Shown: positions 33,782 through 42,791 of the stretch, one piece after another | Layout: the number at the start of each line of letters is the position of its first letter | How positions within the stretch are numbered: position 1 is the stretch's first letter | Assembly (NCBI GenBank): GCA_046329585.1 | Contig: JAXLUI010000002.1 | Coordinates: 310,001 to 374,000 of the forward strand | From: DLKC01 sp002478885 | GTDB lineage: Bacteria; Bacteroidota; Bacteroidia; Chitinophagales; Chitinophagaceae | DNA length: 64,000 bases | Direction: 5' to 3' | Translations under genes and position numbers: made by a program | Notes under the pieces: generated by a model | Databases searched by the model: none | Seen by the model: the letters and a program-made list of their open reading frames with translations, nothing else | What the model was told of the DNA's origin: nothing

Positions 33782-33799
33782 ATTGCGGCCTGGTTGCGA

Positions 33800-35092
33800 T
33801 CAATGCATGATCATTACTGTTTTCGATGCAAGAGTTTGTCCTTTGGAATCAAGTTGAATATGGTATAAGCCATTCTTCAGCTGGCCGACGGGAATCATGA
33901 TCTTCTGAATGCCCCTGGCATATTTCTTTCTGCCGACCTGCAGACCTAAATTTCCCTGCGCATCGTGAAGATCAATCGTTAGCTCTATATCTTTTTGTGT
34001 TTCAAATTCTACGTAAACCTGACCGGCAGCGGGATTAGGATATACTTTAATATTCAGCCCGCTGACAGTTGTTTCAACAAATGCCGGCCCTGTTCTTTTC
34101 AGGATCAATCCTCCTTCTCCAACCGCATACCCGGTTTCTTCATCAAGCATGTATAAGGCTTTTATTGCACTATTGCCCTTGTAATCTTTTATCCATTTCT
34201 TCCCTGAATTAAAGGTCAGATAAATGGCAGCTTTGTCGCCTGCGGTATACCCCTTTCCAGACGGGAAGAATTTGCAATCATTGATCCTGTCGTGAAAACC
34301 CTGGCTGATGATCTTTGAATCAAATTTCCATACATAATTGCTTAGCGATTTAACCAGCCTGAAATTGGTTAGCAAAGAAAGCTGGCAACTATCGCCGGGA
34401 GAAAAGTGATCATAAAAATTACTTACCAGGTAAACTGAATCCCTGTTAATGGCACTTAACGCCGCAAAACCATTCGCGTTCGGGTAAGAAAAATTATCGA
34501 GCACAAACCAGTTTTTGCCGGCATCTGCTGTTCTTAGCATTTGGGTTGAATACTTCAGTATACCAGCTATATTGCCGGCGATGAGGCCGGTTGAGGAATC
34601 TGAGAATTCGATCCTGGTATATGTGCTCGTAAGATTTAATGGAGCGCCTTGCTCCCAGTTCCTTCCCCTATCGGTGCTTTTATAGATATATGAACTGGTG
34701 CTGTATAAACTTTTGTCCTGTGACTTCGCCCCTACGAAAGTCCTGGTATCGCTTAAAACCCTCACCCAGTTTTGCCCCTGGTCTTTTGACTCGTATATAA
34801 AAGCCCCGGCTCCGTCGTCATTGCTACTGATCATTACAGCATTGCTGTCGATGATGGTTACAGATGTAATATTGCCTGTTACGGGTGTCTTTAACTGAAT
34901 CCAATTTTTACCTCCATCGTTTGTTATTAATAATGTTCCTTTTTCACCTGCAGCATAACCCAACCTGCTGCCTTTGAAACTTACGGCTGTGAGATTTGTT
35001 TTCACAGGAGAAGCCTGCATGTTCCATTGTGCTTTTGCCTGGCTGCAGATTAGGGTACCCGCGATAAAAGCTCCCTTCAAGATCCATTTCAT
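33800..35092 (-). CDS. T9SS-secreted YCF48/BNR-repeat protein
   Basis: A 430-residue exported protein: signal peptide (MKWILKGAFIAGTLICSQAKAQ), then repeated propeller blades of the photosystem-II-assembly-factor (YCF48)/BNR type, each with NDGGKNW-like turns (TNDGGKNWIQLK, SKDQGQNWVRVL, STDRGRNWEQG, ADAGKNWFVL, NSGKKWIKDY), and a C-terminal T9SS type A sorting domain (VYPNPAAGQVYVEF to NGLYHIQLDSKG). A secreted beta-propeller; binding partner unknown. The ATG at 35092 lies directly before the signal peptide. Confidence 0.88.
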   Translation of the reverse strand: MKWILKGAFIAGTLICSQAKAQWNMQASPVKTNLTAVSFKGSRLGYAAGEKGTLLITNDGGKNWIQLKTPVTGNITSVTIIDSNAVMISSNDDGAGAFIYESKDQGQNWVRVLSDTRTFVGAKSQDKSLYSTSSYIYKSTDRGRNWEQGAPLNLTSTYTRIEFSDSSTGLIAGNIAGILKYSTQMLRTADAGKNWFVLDNFSYPNANGFAALSAINRDSVYLVSNFYDHFSPGDSCQLSLLTNFRLVKSLSNYVWKFDSKIISQGFHDRINDCKFFPSGKGYTAGDKAAIYLTFNSGKKWIKDYKGNSAIKALYMLDEETGYAVGEGGLILKRTGPAFVETTVSGLNIKVYPNPAAGQVYVEFETQKDIELTIDLHDAQGNLGLQVGRKKYARGIQKIMIPVGQLKNGLYHIQLDSKGQTLASKTVMIMH

Positions 35093-35251
35093 TTTTTGTG
35101 TTTTTTTGTTAGTAATAAGATGCAACAGCAGCTTGACAGCTTTGCAACAGCAAAACGTAGAGGGATTTGAAATGTGACAGGTTTTACGCTATGAAGGAGC
35201 TATTAAGCGGATAAGCGGTTTGGTGAAAAGCTTCACAACGCAAAGGCGCTG

Positions 35252-35306
35252 ACGGGTGCGACGCAACAACCGATGCTCGCAGTGAGAAAGCCCGGCACCC
35301 CAAAAA
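35252..35306 (-). repeat. TTGCGTCGCA-family repeat (copy 12)
   Basis: GGGTGCGACGCAACAACCGATGC, then GAAAGCCCGGCACCCCAAAA. Confidence 0.8.
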
Positions 35307-35311
35307 ACAGA

Positions 35312-35349
35312 AAAGCCTGCAACCACTTGCTTAAATGGCCACAGGCTTT
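35312..35349 (-). terminator. Terminator of the polysaccharide deacetylase gene
   Basis: AAAGCCTG / CAGGCTTT, 8-bp stem with a 22-nt loop. On the minus strand it is followed by TTTTCTGTTTTTT. Confidence 0.55.
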
Positions 35350-35363
35350 ATAAAAAAAATGAA

Positions 35364-36203
35364 TTAGTGTTTTATAGTCGGGTAATGATCGATCGTTTCA
35401 AAAACAACTTTGGGATTTTGTTTTAAGGTGGCGATCACTTTGCGCAGTGAATCCTGGTACTGCGGTTTTTCAAACATGCGGTCGTGCGCAAGGATCACAA
35501 TATTGTTCTCTACGTTGCTGTAATAGTTCTCAAACTTCTTGTTCACTTCAGCGATCATCTGGTCGGCACTTTGTACGGGAACATTGCCGCCTTTAAACTG
35601 CCATTCTATATCCCAGCCAATTACGTTATAACCTAATGAATCAAGCTTGTGGCATACGGGCATGGTTGACTTTGGCCCTTTTACCTCGCCTTTCAACACC
35701 CATGAATTATTACCCGGCAGGCGGATGATCTTCACCGGCACTTTCATTTTTACTTCATTGTCCATGAAATCCTGCACGGCGCTATCGGGCATGGAATAGA
35801 ATTTTTTGTAATTATTTCTAAAGCCATGCGAGGTGCTGTGGTTGGCCATTAAAAACTGCGGGTAACTGTTGCGTAGTGTATCAACGATCTTTTCGCGTTC
35901 CCTGCCAAACTGGTTCATCCCTACCACAAAAAATGTTGCTTTTACTCCTTCGCTTTCAAAGATGCGTTTGCAATCCATTGTGCCCGGAGGCTGGGGAGCA
36001 TCGTCCCATGTGAGGTAGATATATAGTTTAGAACTATCGTAAGGGACCGCTGCACCGGGAACAGGTTTTGTGCTTGCAGCAGGTTTAACACTATCAGCTT
36101 TATTATCCTTGCTTTCGCCACCGCCGCATGCACTGAATAACAGCACTCCAACTGCCAGCATCACTGCAGCCTGCACGGGCATTTTTCCATTGAATTTTCT
36201 CAT
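35364..36203 (-). CDS. Polysaccharide deacetylase-family lipoprotein (NodB fold)
   Basis: A 279-residue lipoprotein (lipobox LLFSAC, C26). NodB homology: motif 1 LTWDDAPQPPG (the D-D pair that holds the metal and the base), motif 2 NHSTSHG (the H-x3-H metal ligands), motif 3 RLPGNNSWV in place of RxPxG, and WDIEW and ILAHDR near the end (motifs 4-5, with the last His). CE4 deacetylases remove acetyl groups from N-acetyl sugars of peptidoglycan, chitin or exopolysaccharide; the substrate here is unknown. It is membrane-tethered in the periplasm or outer membrane. Promoter candidate at 36224-36253. Confidence 0.88.
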   Translation of the reverse strand: MRKFNGKMPVQAAVMLAVGVLLFSACGGGESKDNKADSVKPAASTKPVPGAAVPYDSSKLYIYLTWDDAPQPPGTMDCKRIFESEGVKATFFVVGMNQFGREREKIVDTLRNSYPQFLMANHSTSHGFRNNYKKFYSMPDSAVQDFMDNEVKMKVPVKIIRLPGNNSWVLKGEVKGPKSTMPVCHKLDSLGYNVIGWDIEWQFKGGNVPVQSADQMIAEVNKKFENYYSNVENNIVILAHDRMFEKPQYQDSLRKVIATLKQNPKVVFETIDHYPTIKH

Positions 36204-36223
36204 GTAATTGCGTATTGTTTGGG

Positions 36224-36253
36224 CAAATATATTTTTAAAAGGCTACACAAAAC
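36224..36253 (-). promoter_or_regulatory. Promoter of the polysaccharide deacetylase gene
   Basis: On the minus strand TTTTG (36253-36249 region), then TATATTTG (36231-36224), an exact TAnnTTTG. The leader would be about 20 nt. Confidence 0.5.
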
Positions 36254-36357
36254 AACGGGCTGCATACATTGTGCATATTTAACTTTCCATTGAAAAACCT
36301 GCGGAACTGCCTTGCATTTTTTGCATTGCAGTGGCGCTGTTCTACCAGCTGATTGTG

Positions 36358-36412
36358 GGCCCGGCAGATGGCATAGGATGCGGCTGCTGTTGCGTCGCAC
36401 GCTTGTACGTTC
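36358..36412 (+). repeat. TTGCGTCGCA-family repeat (copy 13)
   Basis: GGCCCGGCAGATGGC, then GGATGC, CTGTTGCGTCGCACGCTTG and TACGTTC. Confidence 0.8.
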
Positions 36413-36626
36413 AAAACAATATGCAGCTAAAATAACTGCCGAAGCGGGTGCGGTTTCCACCTTATACTTTTTACGAAGATTAAGCGCTTTGCAGTCATAA
36501 GGCCTACTTTCGCTGAGCAGATTTTCGTCGCTGCAAAAACAGTGTTGGTCGCAGAATTTACCATTTATATAAAAAAAGAAATACTTTACCTGCTTTATGA
36601 GTCCTAACGATTATTTTTACAAGCCT

Positions 36627-37361
36627 ATGAGGTTCAGTATTTTGTTTTTCTTTTGGATCATATGCAATTCTTCCTTCGCACAAGCGCCGGGAACCGACAG
36701 TTTAACTTATGTAAGGGCAGTTGAAAATGCCAAAGCGGTTTACTGGAAATTTATCAATCCATCGACAGGTTTATTCAATGGCAACGAGTATGTAGATTAT
36801 TCGTTTGGTATAAAGGATGGCCAGCCATTTTTTCAAACACCGGATTTCCGGAATGGCTATGTTGTTTATAATGGTGTGAAGTACGAAGATGTTCCCATTG
36901 TATATGATGAGCTGAAAGACCTTGTTGTGATCAACGACCCTTTTAAAGTTTACAAACTCTCCCTTATTGATGAGCGCGTGACGTCGTTCAATATTGAAAA
37001 ATACCATTTTGTAAGACTGGTTAACGACCAGGCAAATAACGAGGCTGTAAAGACGGGTTATTACCAGGTGCTTTACGGTGGCTACTCCACGGTGTATGAA
37101 CGGCAGGAAAAGAAACTTAAAGAAGAGACCTCTTTGACAGAAGGACTTAAGAGGTTTATCGTTACGGAAACTTCTTATTATATCAGGAAAGACCAGAAGG
37201 TGCACAGCGTTGGTTCAAAAAAAGGGATGCTTGATCTTTTTAAGGATAAGAAAAGTGATATACAGCAATACATGAGAAAGAATAAACTGAATTATAAGAA
37301 AGATAAGGAATATACGCTGGCTGCTGTTGCCGCGTATTACGACCAGCTAAAGGGAAAATAG
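36627..37361 (+). CDS. Uncharacterised exported protein (244 aa)
   Basis: A signal peptide (MRFSILFFFWIICNSSFAQ) precedes a soluble region I cannot assign to a family. Visible stretches: YWKFINPSTGLFNGNEYVDY, a KYEDVPIVYDELKDLVVIND segment, YYQVLYGGYSTVYERQEKKL, and a lysine-rich tail (RKNKLNYKKDKEYTLAA). Exported proteins of this size often sit upstream of TonB-receptor loci in this phylum, as here (receptor 180 bp downstream, same strand). Start taken at the ATG directly before the signal; an ATG at 36597 would add ten residues. Confidence 0.7.
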   Translation: MRFSILFFFWIICNSSFAQAPGTDSLTYVRAVENAKAVYWKFINPSTGLFNGNEYVDYSFGIKDGQPFFQTPDFRNGYVVYNGVKYEDVPIVYDELKDLVVINDPFKVYKLSLIDERVTSFNIEKYHFVRLVNDQANNEAVKTGYYQVLYGGYSTVYERQEKKLKEETSLTEGLKRFIVTETSYYIRKDQKVHSVGSKKGMLDLFKDKKSDIQQYMRKNKLNYKKDKEYTLAAVAAYYDQLKGK

Positions 37362-37423
37362 TTTCTACAGGCAACAGTACCCTGCAAAGTGTTGTCTGTT
37401 TAGCTGCTTCCCGTTGTGGCGCA

Positions 37424-37480
37424 TAAGTGTGCGACGCAAGGGACGACGCCCGGAGCGATGGAGCCGGGTACCATAAAAGA
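37424..37480 (-). repeat. TTGCGTCGCA-family repeat (copy 14)
   Basis: TAAGTGTGCGACGCAAGGG, then ACGACGCCC and GGAGCCGGGTACCATAAAAG. Confidence 0.8.
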
Positions 37481-37543
37481 AGGCCCGCAAAAGGCCAGCC
37501 TTCACACCGGGAGGATTAAGAATAATAAAACCAAACGAACTGC

Positions 37544-40318
37544 ATGACACGCCTGTTTTACTTTTTGTTGATCTGCTTATTGATTGCCCAGGCAAATACA
37601 GCAAATGCGCAGCAACCAGCCTTTCCCAAAGTGAGTGCCGTATTTGACCGTGTGCCTGTTCAGCAATTCCTTGCTGAAATGGAAAGACAGAGCGGTTATA
37701 CCTTTTACTACGACACGCTTCAATTCGATTCGCTGAAAATAAGTATTACCCTTAGAGACGAACCGCTGGATAAAGCACTTGGCGCCACATTCAAAGGGTC
37801 GTCGCTCAACTATAGCTTTGATGAAAACAAAACAGTTTTTGTTTCAAAGGGACTGATCGTTCAAACAGCGCTGCCCCCTGATTTTTTTGCTGTAGCGAAA
37901 AAGCGTTCAACAGATTCCTCAGGGAAGATGCAACCCACGCTTTTTGATTCGTCGGGTATGCCGCAGGTAGCGGTTGTGGATAACAAGATCTATATCATCG
38001 GGGAAGAGTCTGGTGTGAATGCACAGGGCGGCCTCACTGTTTCGGGTTATGTAAGAGAAGCCAAGACCGGGGAACCCGTGATCGGGGCTTCTGTATATAT
38101 AGAAAGCCCGAGAATAGGCGCCATTACCGACCAGTTTGGGTATTATTCGATCACCCTGCCGAAGGGCCGGCATACGCTTGTGGTGCAGAGTATCGGCATG
38201 GCAGATACCCGCCGGCAGATACTGGTAAAAGGAAACGGCAAACTGAATATTGAAACGCAAACGGAGGTGATGAGCCTGAAGCGCGTGGTTGTTTCGGCGG
38301 AGAAAATGAGCAATATCAAGGGCGTACAGATGGGTGCCCAGAAACTGGATATCAAGAGCATTAAACAGGTGCCGGTGGCTTTTGGTGAAGCCGACGTTTT
38401 GAAGGTTGTACTAACGCTGCCCGGTGTTAAATCCGTTGGTGAAGCAAGTACAGGTTTGAATGTACGCGGTGGCTCCGCTGACCAGAACCTGATCCTATTT
38501 AATGATGCGACTGTTTATAACCCCTCGCATTTCTTTGGGATGTTCTCTGCGTTTAACCCCGAGGTTGTAAAAGACGTAGACCTTTATAAGAGCAGTATCC
38601 CGGCTAAATATGGCGGCAGGCTTTCTTCGGTACTTGACATCAGCAGCAGGGAAGGAAATAAAAAGAACCTGAGTGGCTCTGCAGGTATTGGCGCACTTAC
38701 CAGCCGCATTAACCTGGAAGGCCCGCTGGTGAAAGACAAATCCTCTTTTATTATTGGAGCAAGGACCACGTATGCGGACTGGCTGATCAATCTTTTACCT
38801 GACCAGTATAAAAACAGTAAGGCAGGCTTTTATGATGTTAACCTGAATATCACTCACCAGATCGATAAGCGAAATACTATTTATCTCACCGGTTATCTCA
38901 GCAAGGACCGGTTCAACCTCAACAGCGATACAGTTTACAAGTATGGCAATGAAAACATTTCGTTGAAGTACAAGCATCTTTTCCGCAACAAGCTGAATAT
39001 GCTGATGACGACCGGCTATGACCATTATGATTATGGCATCTCCAGTGAAAAGAACCCGGTGAATGCCTATTCCCTTGGCTTTAATATTAACCAGGGTTAT
39101 TTTAAAACCCATTTCAATTATTACCTCAACAGCAAGCACACGCTTGAATTTGGGCTTAACAGTATTTATTACAAATTACACCCGGGTGATTATAAACCGC
39201 AAGGAAAAGAGTCGCTGGTTGTACAGGATATCATGCCTGCAGAGCAAGGCCTCGAATCGGCGTTGTACCTGAGTGACAAATACAATGTGTCCGACGCTTT
39301 GTCTGTTGAAGCCGGTATCCGTTACAGCATGTTTAATTATATGGGCCCAGCCTCTGTAAACAACTACCCGGCCGGTGTTCCCAAGACGGTGGATAATATC
39401 GTAAGCACCAGCACCTACGAGCAAGGCAAGATCATCAAGACCTACCACGGACCTGAATACCGCCTTTCCGGAAGGTATATCCTGTCGCCTACGCTGTCTT
39501 TAAAAGCTTCTTATAATACGCAACGTCAGTATATCCACGCCTTGTCCAATACTTCGGCAATGGCCCCTACGGATATCTGGAAGCTGAGCGATCCCAATAT
39601 CAGACCGCAATGGGGCAACCAAATTTCCATCGGTGTATATAAGAACCTGAAATCAAATACGATTGAGACTTCGGTGGAGATCTATTATAAAACGATGAAT
39701 GATTACCTCGATTACAAAAGCGGGGCCGTGCTTGTTCTTAACCACCATATAGAAACAGATGTGTTGCCTACCAAGGGCAAGGCCTATGGTGTAGAGGTAC
39801 TTATTAAAAAGCCAACGGGAAAACTGAATGGCTGGTTAAGCTATACCTATTCACGGACGCTGCTTAAGGCGGATGACCTGAGCTCAGGAGAAATCATTAA
39901 CAAAGGGGCTTATTATCCCGCCAACTACGACAAACCAAACGATGTAACGTTTATCGGTAATTACCGCTTTACGCACCGTTTCAGCGTATCGCTGAATACG
40001 ACATACAGCACGGGCAGGCCGATCACACTGCCGGTAGGAAGGTTCTATTATGCAGGTGCGGAAAGAACACTTTATGCCGACAGGAATGCGAACCGGATAC
40101 CTGACTATTTCCGGACAGATGTTTCGATGAATATAGAGGGCAACCATAAAGTGCACCAAAAGACGCATAACTCCTGGTCAATCGGGGTTTACAATGTGTT
40201 TGGCAGGAAGAACCCTTATTCCGTTTATTATGTGTCGGAGAACGGCGTAGTGAACGGTTATAAGCTCTCCATTTTTGGCAGCCCTATTCCTTACATAAAC
40301 TTTAATATCAGGTTCTGA
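37544..40318 (+). CDS. TonB-dependent receptor with STN and carboxypeptidase-regulatory domains
   Basis: A 924-residue outer-membrane receptor: signal peptide (1-22), STN domain (about 30-110, FDRVPVQQFLAEMERQSGYT), a linker, CarboxypepD_reg-like domain (about 165-245, VSGYVREAKTGEPVIGASVYI), plug (about 250-380, QKLDIKSIKQVPVAFGEADV, GLNVRGGSADQNLILFNDAT) and a barrel with terminal strand YINFNIRF. The STN domain usually receives an anti-sigma factor (FecR-like) signal, but no such pair is in the window. Its stop overlaps the ATG of the next gene (TGATG), showing translational coupling to the DUF4249 genes. Confidence 0.9.
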   Translation: MTRLFYFLLICLLIAQANTANAQQPAFPKVSAVFDRVPVQQFLAEMERQSGYTFYYDTLQFDSLKISITLRDEPLDKALGATFKGSSLNYSFDENKTVFVSKGLIVQTALPPDFFAVAKKRSTDSSGKMQPTLFDSSGMPQVAVVDNKIYIIGEESGVNAQGGLTVSGYVREAKTGEPVIGASVYIESPRIGAITDQFGYYSITLPKGRHTLVVQSIGMADTRRQILVKGNGKLNIETQTEVMSLKRVVVSAEKMSNIKGVQMGAQKLDIKSIKQVPVAFGEADVLKVVLTLPGVKSVGEASTGLNVRGGSADQNLILFNDATVYNPSHFFGMFSAFNPEVVKDVDLYKSSIPAKYGGRLSSVLDISSREGNKKNLSGSAGIGALTSRINLEGPLVKDKSSFIIGARTTYADWLINLLPDQYKNSKAGFYDVNLNITHQIDKRNTIYLTGYLSKDRFNLNSDTVYKYGNENISLKYKHLFRNKLNMLMTTGYDHYDYGISSEKNPVNAYSLGFNINQGYFKTHFNYYLNSKHTLEFGLNSIYYKLHPGDYKPQGKESLVVQDIMPAEQGLESALYLSDKYNVSDALSVEAGIRYSMFNYMGPASVNNYPAGVPKTVDNIVSTSTYEQGKIIKTYHGPEYRLSGRYILSPTLSLKASYNTQRQYIHALSNTSAMAPTDIWKLSDPNIRPQWGNQISIGVYKNLKSNTIETSVEIYYKTMNDYLDYKSGAVLVLNHHIETDVLPTKGKAYGVEVLIKKPTGKLNGWLSYTYSRTLLKADDLSSGEIINKGAYYPANYDKPNDVTFIGNYRFTHRFSVSLNTTYSTGRPITLPVGRFYYAGAERTLYADRNANRIPDYFRTDVSMNIEGNHKVHQKTHNSWSIGVYNVFGRKNPYSVYYVSENGVVNGYKLSIFGSPIPYINFNIRF

Positions 40319-41475
40319 TGACGCGGTATACAAGCATAATAATAACCGGGCTCCTGTTGCTGTTGGCAAACGTGGGTTGCAAAGAGCCGTATAATGCACC
40401 CATCAATGTGCCGTCGGCGGGGTATCTTGTAGTGGATGGGTATATCAATAATGATGGCCCCACTACCATCACGCTCACGCGCAGCACAAGGCTTTATGAT
40501 TCCGTAGACCTTATTTACGAATCCAACGCGGATGTACGGGTTGAAGGCGAGCACAATGAAAGCTATCCCCTTTTTCAAACAACGGGCGGGGTTTATACGA
40601 GCACGCTGCCGGCGCTGAACCCGTCTGAGAAATACCGGGTGCATATCACTACCAAGAATGGCAAGGAGTACGCGTCTGATTATTCGGCTGTAAGAACAAC
40701 GCCTGAAATAGACAGTATTTCCTGGCTGAGAGACAATGGCGGCGTACGTATTTATATCAACACGCATGACGACCAGAATAAAACCAAGTATTACCGGTGG
40801 AGCTACAGTGAAACCTGGGAGTTCCATGCGGCTTACCTGAGCTCGCTGGACTGGGAATTTTTCCCGGGTACAGATATCCCCTGGCAGGTGCAGGGACGGT
40901 CGCCGGGCAGCAGGGACAGTCTTTACCGCTGCTGGAAGACGGTTAACTCCAGCAATATTTTCCTGGGCTCTTCCGAAAAGCTCAGTGCTGATAAAATATA
41001 CCTGCCGCTGCGTTATATAGAGCCCAACGCAGAAGAACTGAGTGTGCTGTACTATATCAAGATCAACCAATACGCGGTAAGCAATGAAGCCTATAGTTTT
41101 TACGAGAAGCTGAAAAAGAATACAGAGCAGCTGGGTTCTATATTTGATGCACAACCTTCTGACCTGTCGGGTAATGTACACAGCATCAGTGACCCTGCCG
41201 AAACAGTGGTTGGTTTTGTGGAGGTGTCGGAAACAAGGCAAAAGGACATTTTTATCAGTAACGCGGAGGTTACGCCATGGGGCCAGGTACCTGCGTGCGG
41301 AAAGATCGTGATCTACAATCACCCGGACAGCATTAAGCCCTATGTGGATGGTTATATACCGATCAGCCCTGTTTTGATGCGGGGATTGGCGATTGTAAAG
41401 TTTGACGCAGCGCCGCCAATCTGTGTTGATTGCACATTAAGAGGAACGAATACCAAACCAAGCTTCTGGCCATAA
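40318..41475 (+). CDS. DUF4249 lipoprotein, first of a tandem pair
   Basis: A 385-residue lipoprotein: signal IIITGLLLLLANVGC with C21 as lipid cysteine. It then follows the DUF4249 pattern (KEPYNAPINVPSAGYLVVDG, TITLTRSTRLYDS, YPLFQTTGGVYTS, YRVHITTKNGKEYASDY, SISWLRDNGG). DUF4249 proteins accompany TonB receptors and are thought to be their outer-membrane surface lipoprotein partner (established pairing, role unknown). Its ATG overlaps the receptor's stop. It is a clear paralogue of the next gene over the whole length. Confidence 0.88.
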   Translation: MTRYTSIIITGLLLLLANVGCKEPYNAPINVPSAGYLVVDGYINNDGPTTITLTRSTRLYDSVDLIYESNADVRVEGEHNESYPLFQTTGGVYTSTLPALNPSEKYRVHITTKNGKEYASDYSAVRTTPEIDSISWLRDNGGVRIYINTHDDQNKTKYYRWSYSETWEFHAAYLSSLDWEFFPGTDIPWQVQGRSPGSRDSLYRCWKTVNSSNIFLGSSEKLSADKIYLPLRYIEPNAEELSVLYYIKINQYAVSNEAYSFYEKLKKNTEQLGSIFDAQPSDLSGNVHSISDPAETVVGFVEVSETRQKDIFISNAEVTPWGQVPACGKIVIYNHPDSIKPYVDGYIPISPVLMRGLAIVKFDAAPPICVDCTLRGTNTKPSFWP

Positions 41476-41486
41476 CGATTAAATAA

Positions 41487-42641
41487 ATGAGACAAGCAGT
41501 TTTTTATGTATTGATGATCAGTATGGCCGTGGCCTGCAAAGAGCCATATAACGCCCCGTTGAACAGTCCGCCGGCCGGGTATCTCGTGGTGGAAGGGTTT
41601 ATCAACGCCTCAGCAGGCACCACCAGGATCACGCTTACCCGGAGCACGAAAATCTACGACTCAGCGGATATTGTTTTTGAACCCAATGCCAATGTGCGGG
41701 TGGAGGGGGAAAACAATGAGAGCTACCCGTTGTTCCAAACGACCATCGGTGTTTATGAAGCCAGCCTGCCTGCCTTAAACCCCGGTGAAAAGTACCGGCT
41801 GCATATCAGCACCAAGAACGGGAGCGAATATGCATCGGATTATTCCGTGGTGAGATCAACACCGGCTATCGACAGCATCAGCTGGACAAGAGATGCCGAG
41901 GGTGTGCAAACCTATATCAACACCCACGACCCCAACAACAACACGAAATATTACCAGTGGAAATATGAAGAGACCTGGGAGTTTTATTCCAATTACCTGA
42001 GCTCACTTGTTTATTTGTATGACGCAACGCACGGAATACCTTTTGCGGTTGACTACCGCGACGAGACGCATACGGTAGACACCTCTGTTTACAAGTGCTG
42101 GAAGACCGTGAACTCCACCGATATCAGGGTCGGCTCTTCGGAGAAACTGAGTGTTGACAAGATCTATCTTCCACTGGTGCATATAGACGCAGGTGCTGAA
42201 CAGTTAAGCCATCTTTACAGCATCAACCTGAGGCAATATGCGCTTAGCCATGAAGCCTATCTCTTTTACGACCGGATCAAAAAGAACACGGAGCAGCTTG
42301 GTTCCCTTTTCGATGCCCAGCCATCGCAGTTGCAGGGCAATATCCACTGCCTTAACGATCCAACTGAAACAGTGGTGGGGTTTGTGGAGGTTTCGGAAGA
42401 GCAACAAAAGCGCATTTTTATCAGTAATAAAGATGTGCCCGACTGGGGCTATAAAACGCTCTGCACGTTGTTTACGATTGATAACGACCCTGACAGCATC
42501 TCCAGGCATGCCACGGGGCTTACGCCAACCATCCCGGCGACTTTCAGGGGATTGCAGATACTTACCTTCTATGCTGCTGATGCAAGCTGTATAGACTGTA
42601 CATTAAGAGGAACCAATAAGAAGCCGGATTTCTGGCCTTAA
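41487..42641 (+). CDS. DUF4249 lipoprotein, second of a tandem pair
   Basis: A 384-residue lipoprotein (MRQAVFYVLMISMAVAC, C17). It is strongly similar to the preceding protein throughout: KEPYNAPLNSPPAGYLVVEG, ITLTRSTKIYDSADIVFEPN, SEKLSVDKIYLPLVHID and the common C-terminal CIDCTLRGTNKKPDFWP. The middle (about 165-190), between the YYQWKYEETWEF and CWKTVNS blocks, differs most and could set specificity. Eleven bases separate the two genes; tandem duplication followed by divergence is the likely origin. Together with the receptor they may form one uptake complex with alternative partners. Confidence 0.88.
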   Translation: MRQAVFYVLMISMAVACKEPYNAPLNSPPAGYLVVEGFINASAGTTRITLTRSTKIYDSADIVFEPNANVRVEGENNESYPLFQTTIGVYEASLPALNPGEKYRLHISTKNGSEYASDYSVVRSTPAIDSISWTRDAEGVQTYINTHDPNNNTKYYQWKYEETWEFYSNYLSSLVYLYDATHGIPFAVDYRDETHTVDTSVYKCWKTVNSTDIRVGSSEKLSVDKIYLPLVHIDAGAEQLSHLYSINLRQYALSHEAYLFYDRIKKNTEQLGSLFDAQPSQLQGNIHCLNDPTETVVGFVEVSEEQQKRIFISNKDVPDWGYKTLCTLFTIDNDPDSISRHATGLTPTIPATFRGLQILTFYAADASCIDCTLRGTNKKPDFWP

Positions 42642-42659
42642 CCATATTTGTATGATGAT

Positions 42660-42712
42660 GAACCGGACAGCAGAACAACCATGGCGCTTCGTTGCGTCGC
42701 ACACGTGTGCCG
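42660..42712 (+). repeat. TTGCGTCGCA-family repeat (copy 15)
   Basis: GAACCGGACAGCAGAAC, then GCGCTTCGTTGCGTCGCACACG, inside the operon between the second DUF4249 gene and the next gene. Confidence 0.75.
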
Positions 42713-42791
42713 CAACGCAATGCGCAGCAGGGTTTTGGCTGGCAGGTACAACAAACCCATTTCATCCATATCACCAGCGATCAATAAAAAG

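Larger units (their letters stand above)
36204..36626. other. 420-bp divergent gap
   Basis: It contains the deacetylase promoter, one dispersed repeat (36358-36412) and the leader of the gene at 36627. No small gene is credible. Confidence 0.4.

Noticed and set aside
40291..41322. 343-codon open frame on the minus strand opposite the first DUF4249 gene
   Set aside because: It is a shadow of the plus-strand gene: the plus frame has a lipoprotein signal, a family match and a coupled start; the antisense product is basic, low in family character and lacks any context.
42648..42791. Upstream extension of the MG2-like protein
   Set aside because: It would read through a copy of the dispersed repeat; a clean signal peptide starts at 42792.
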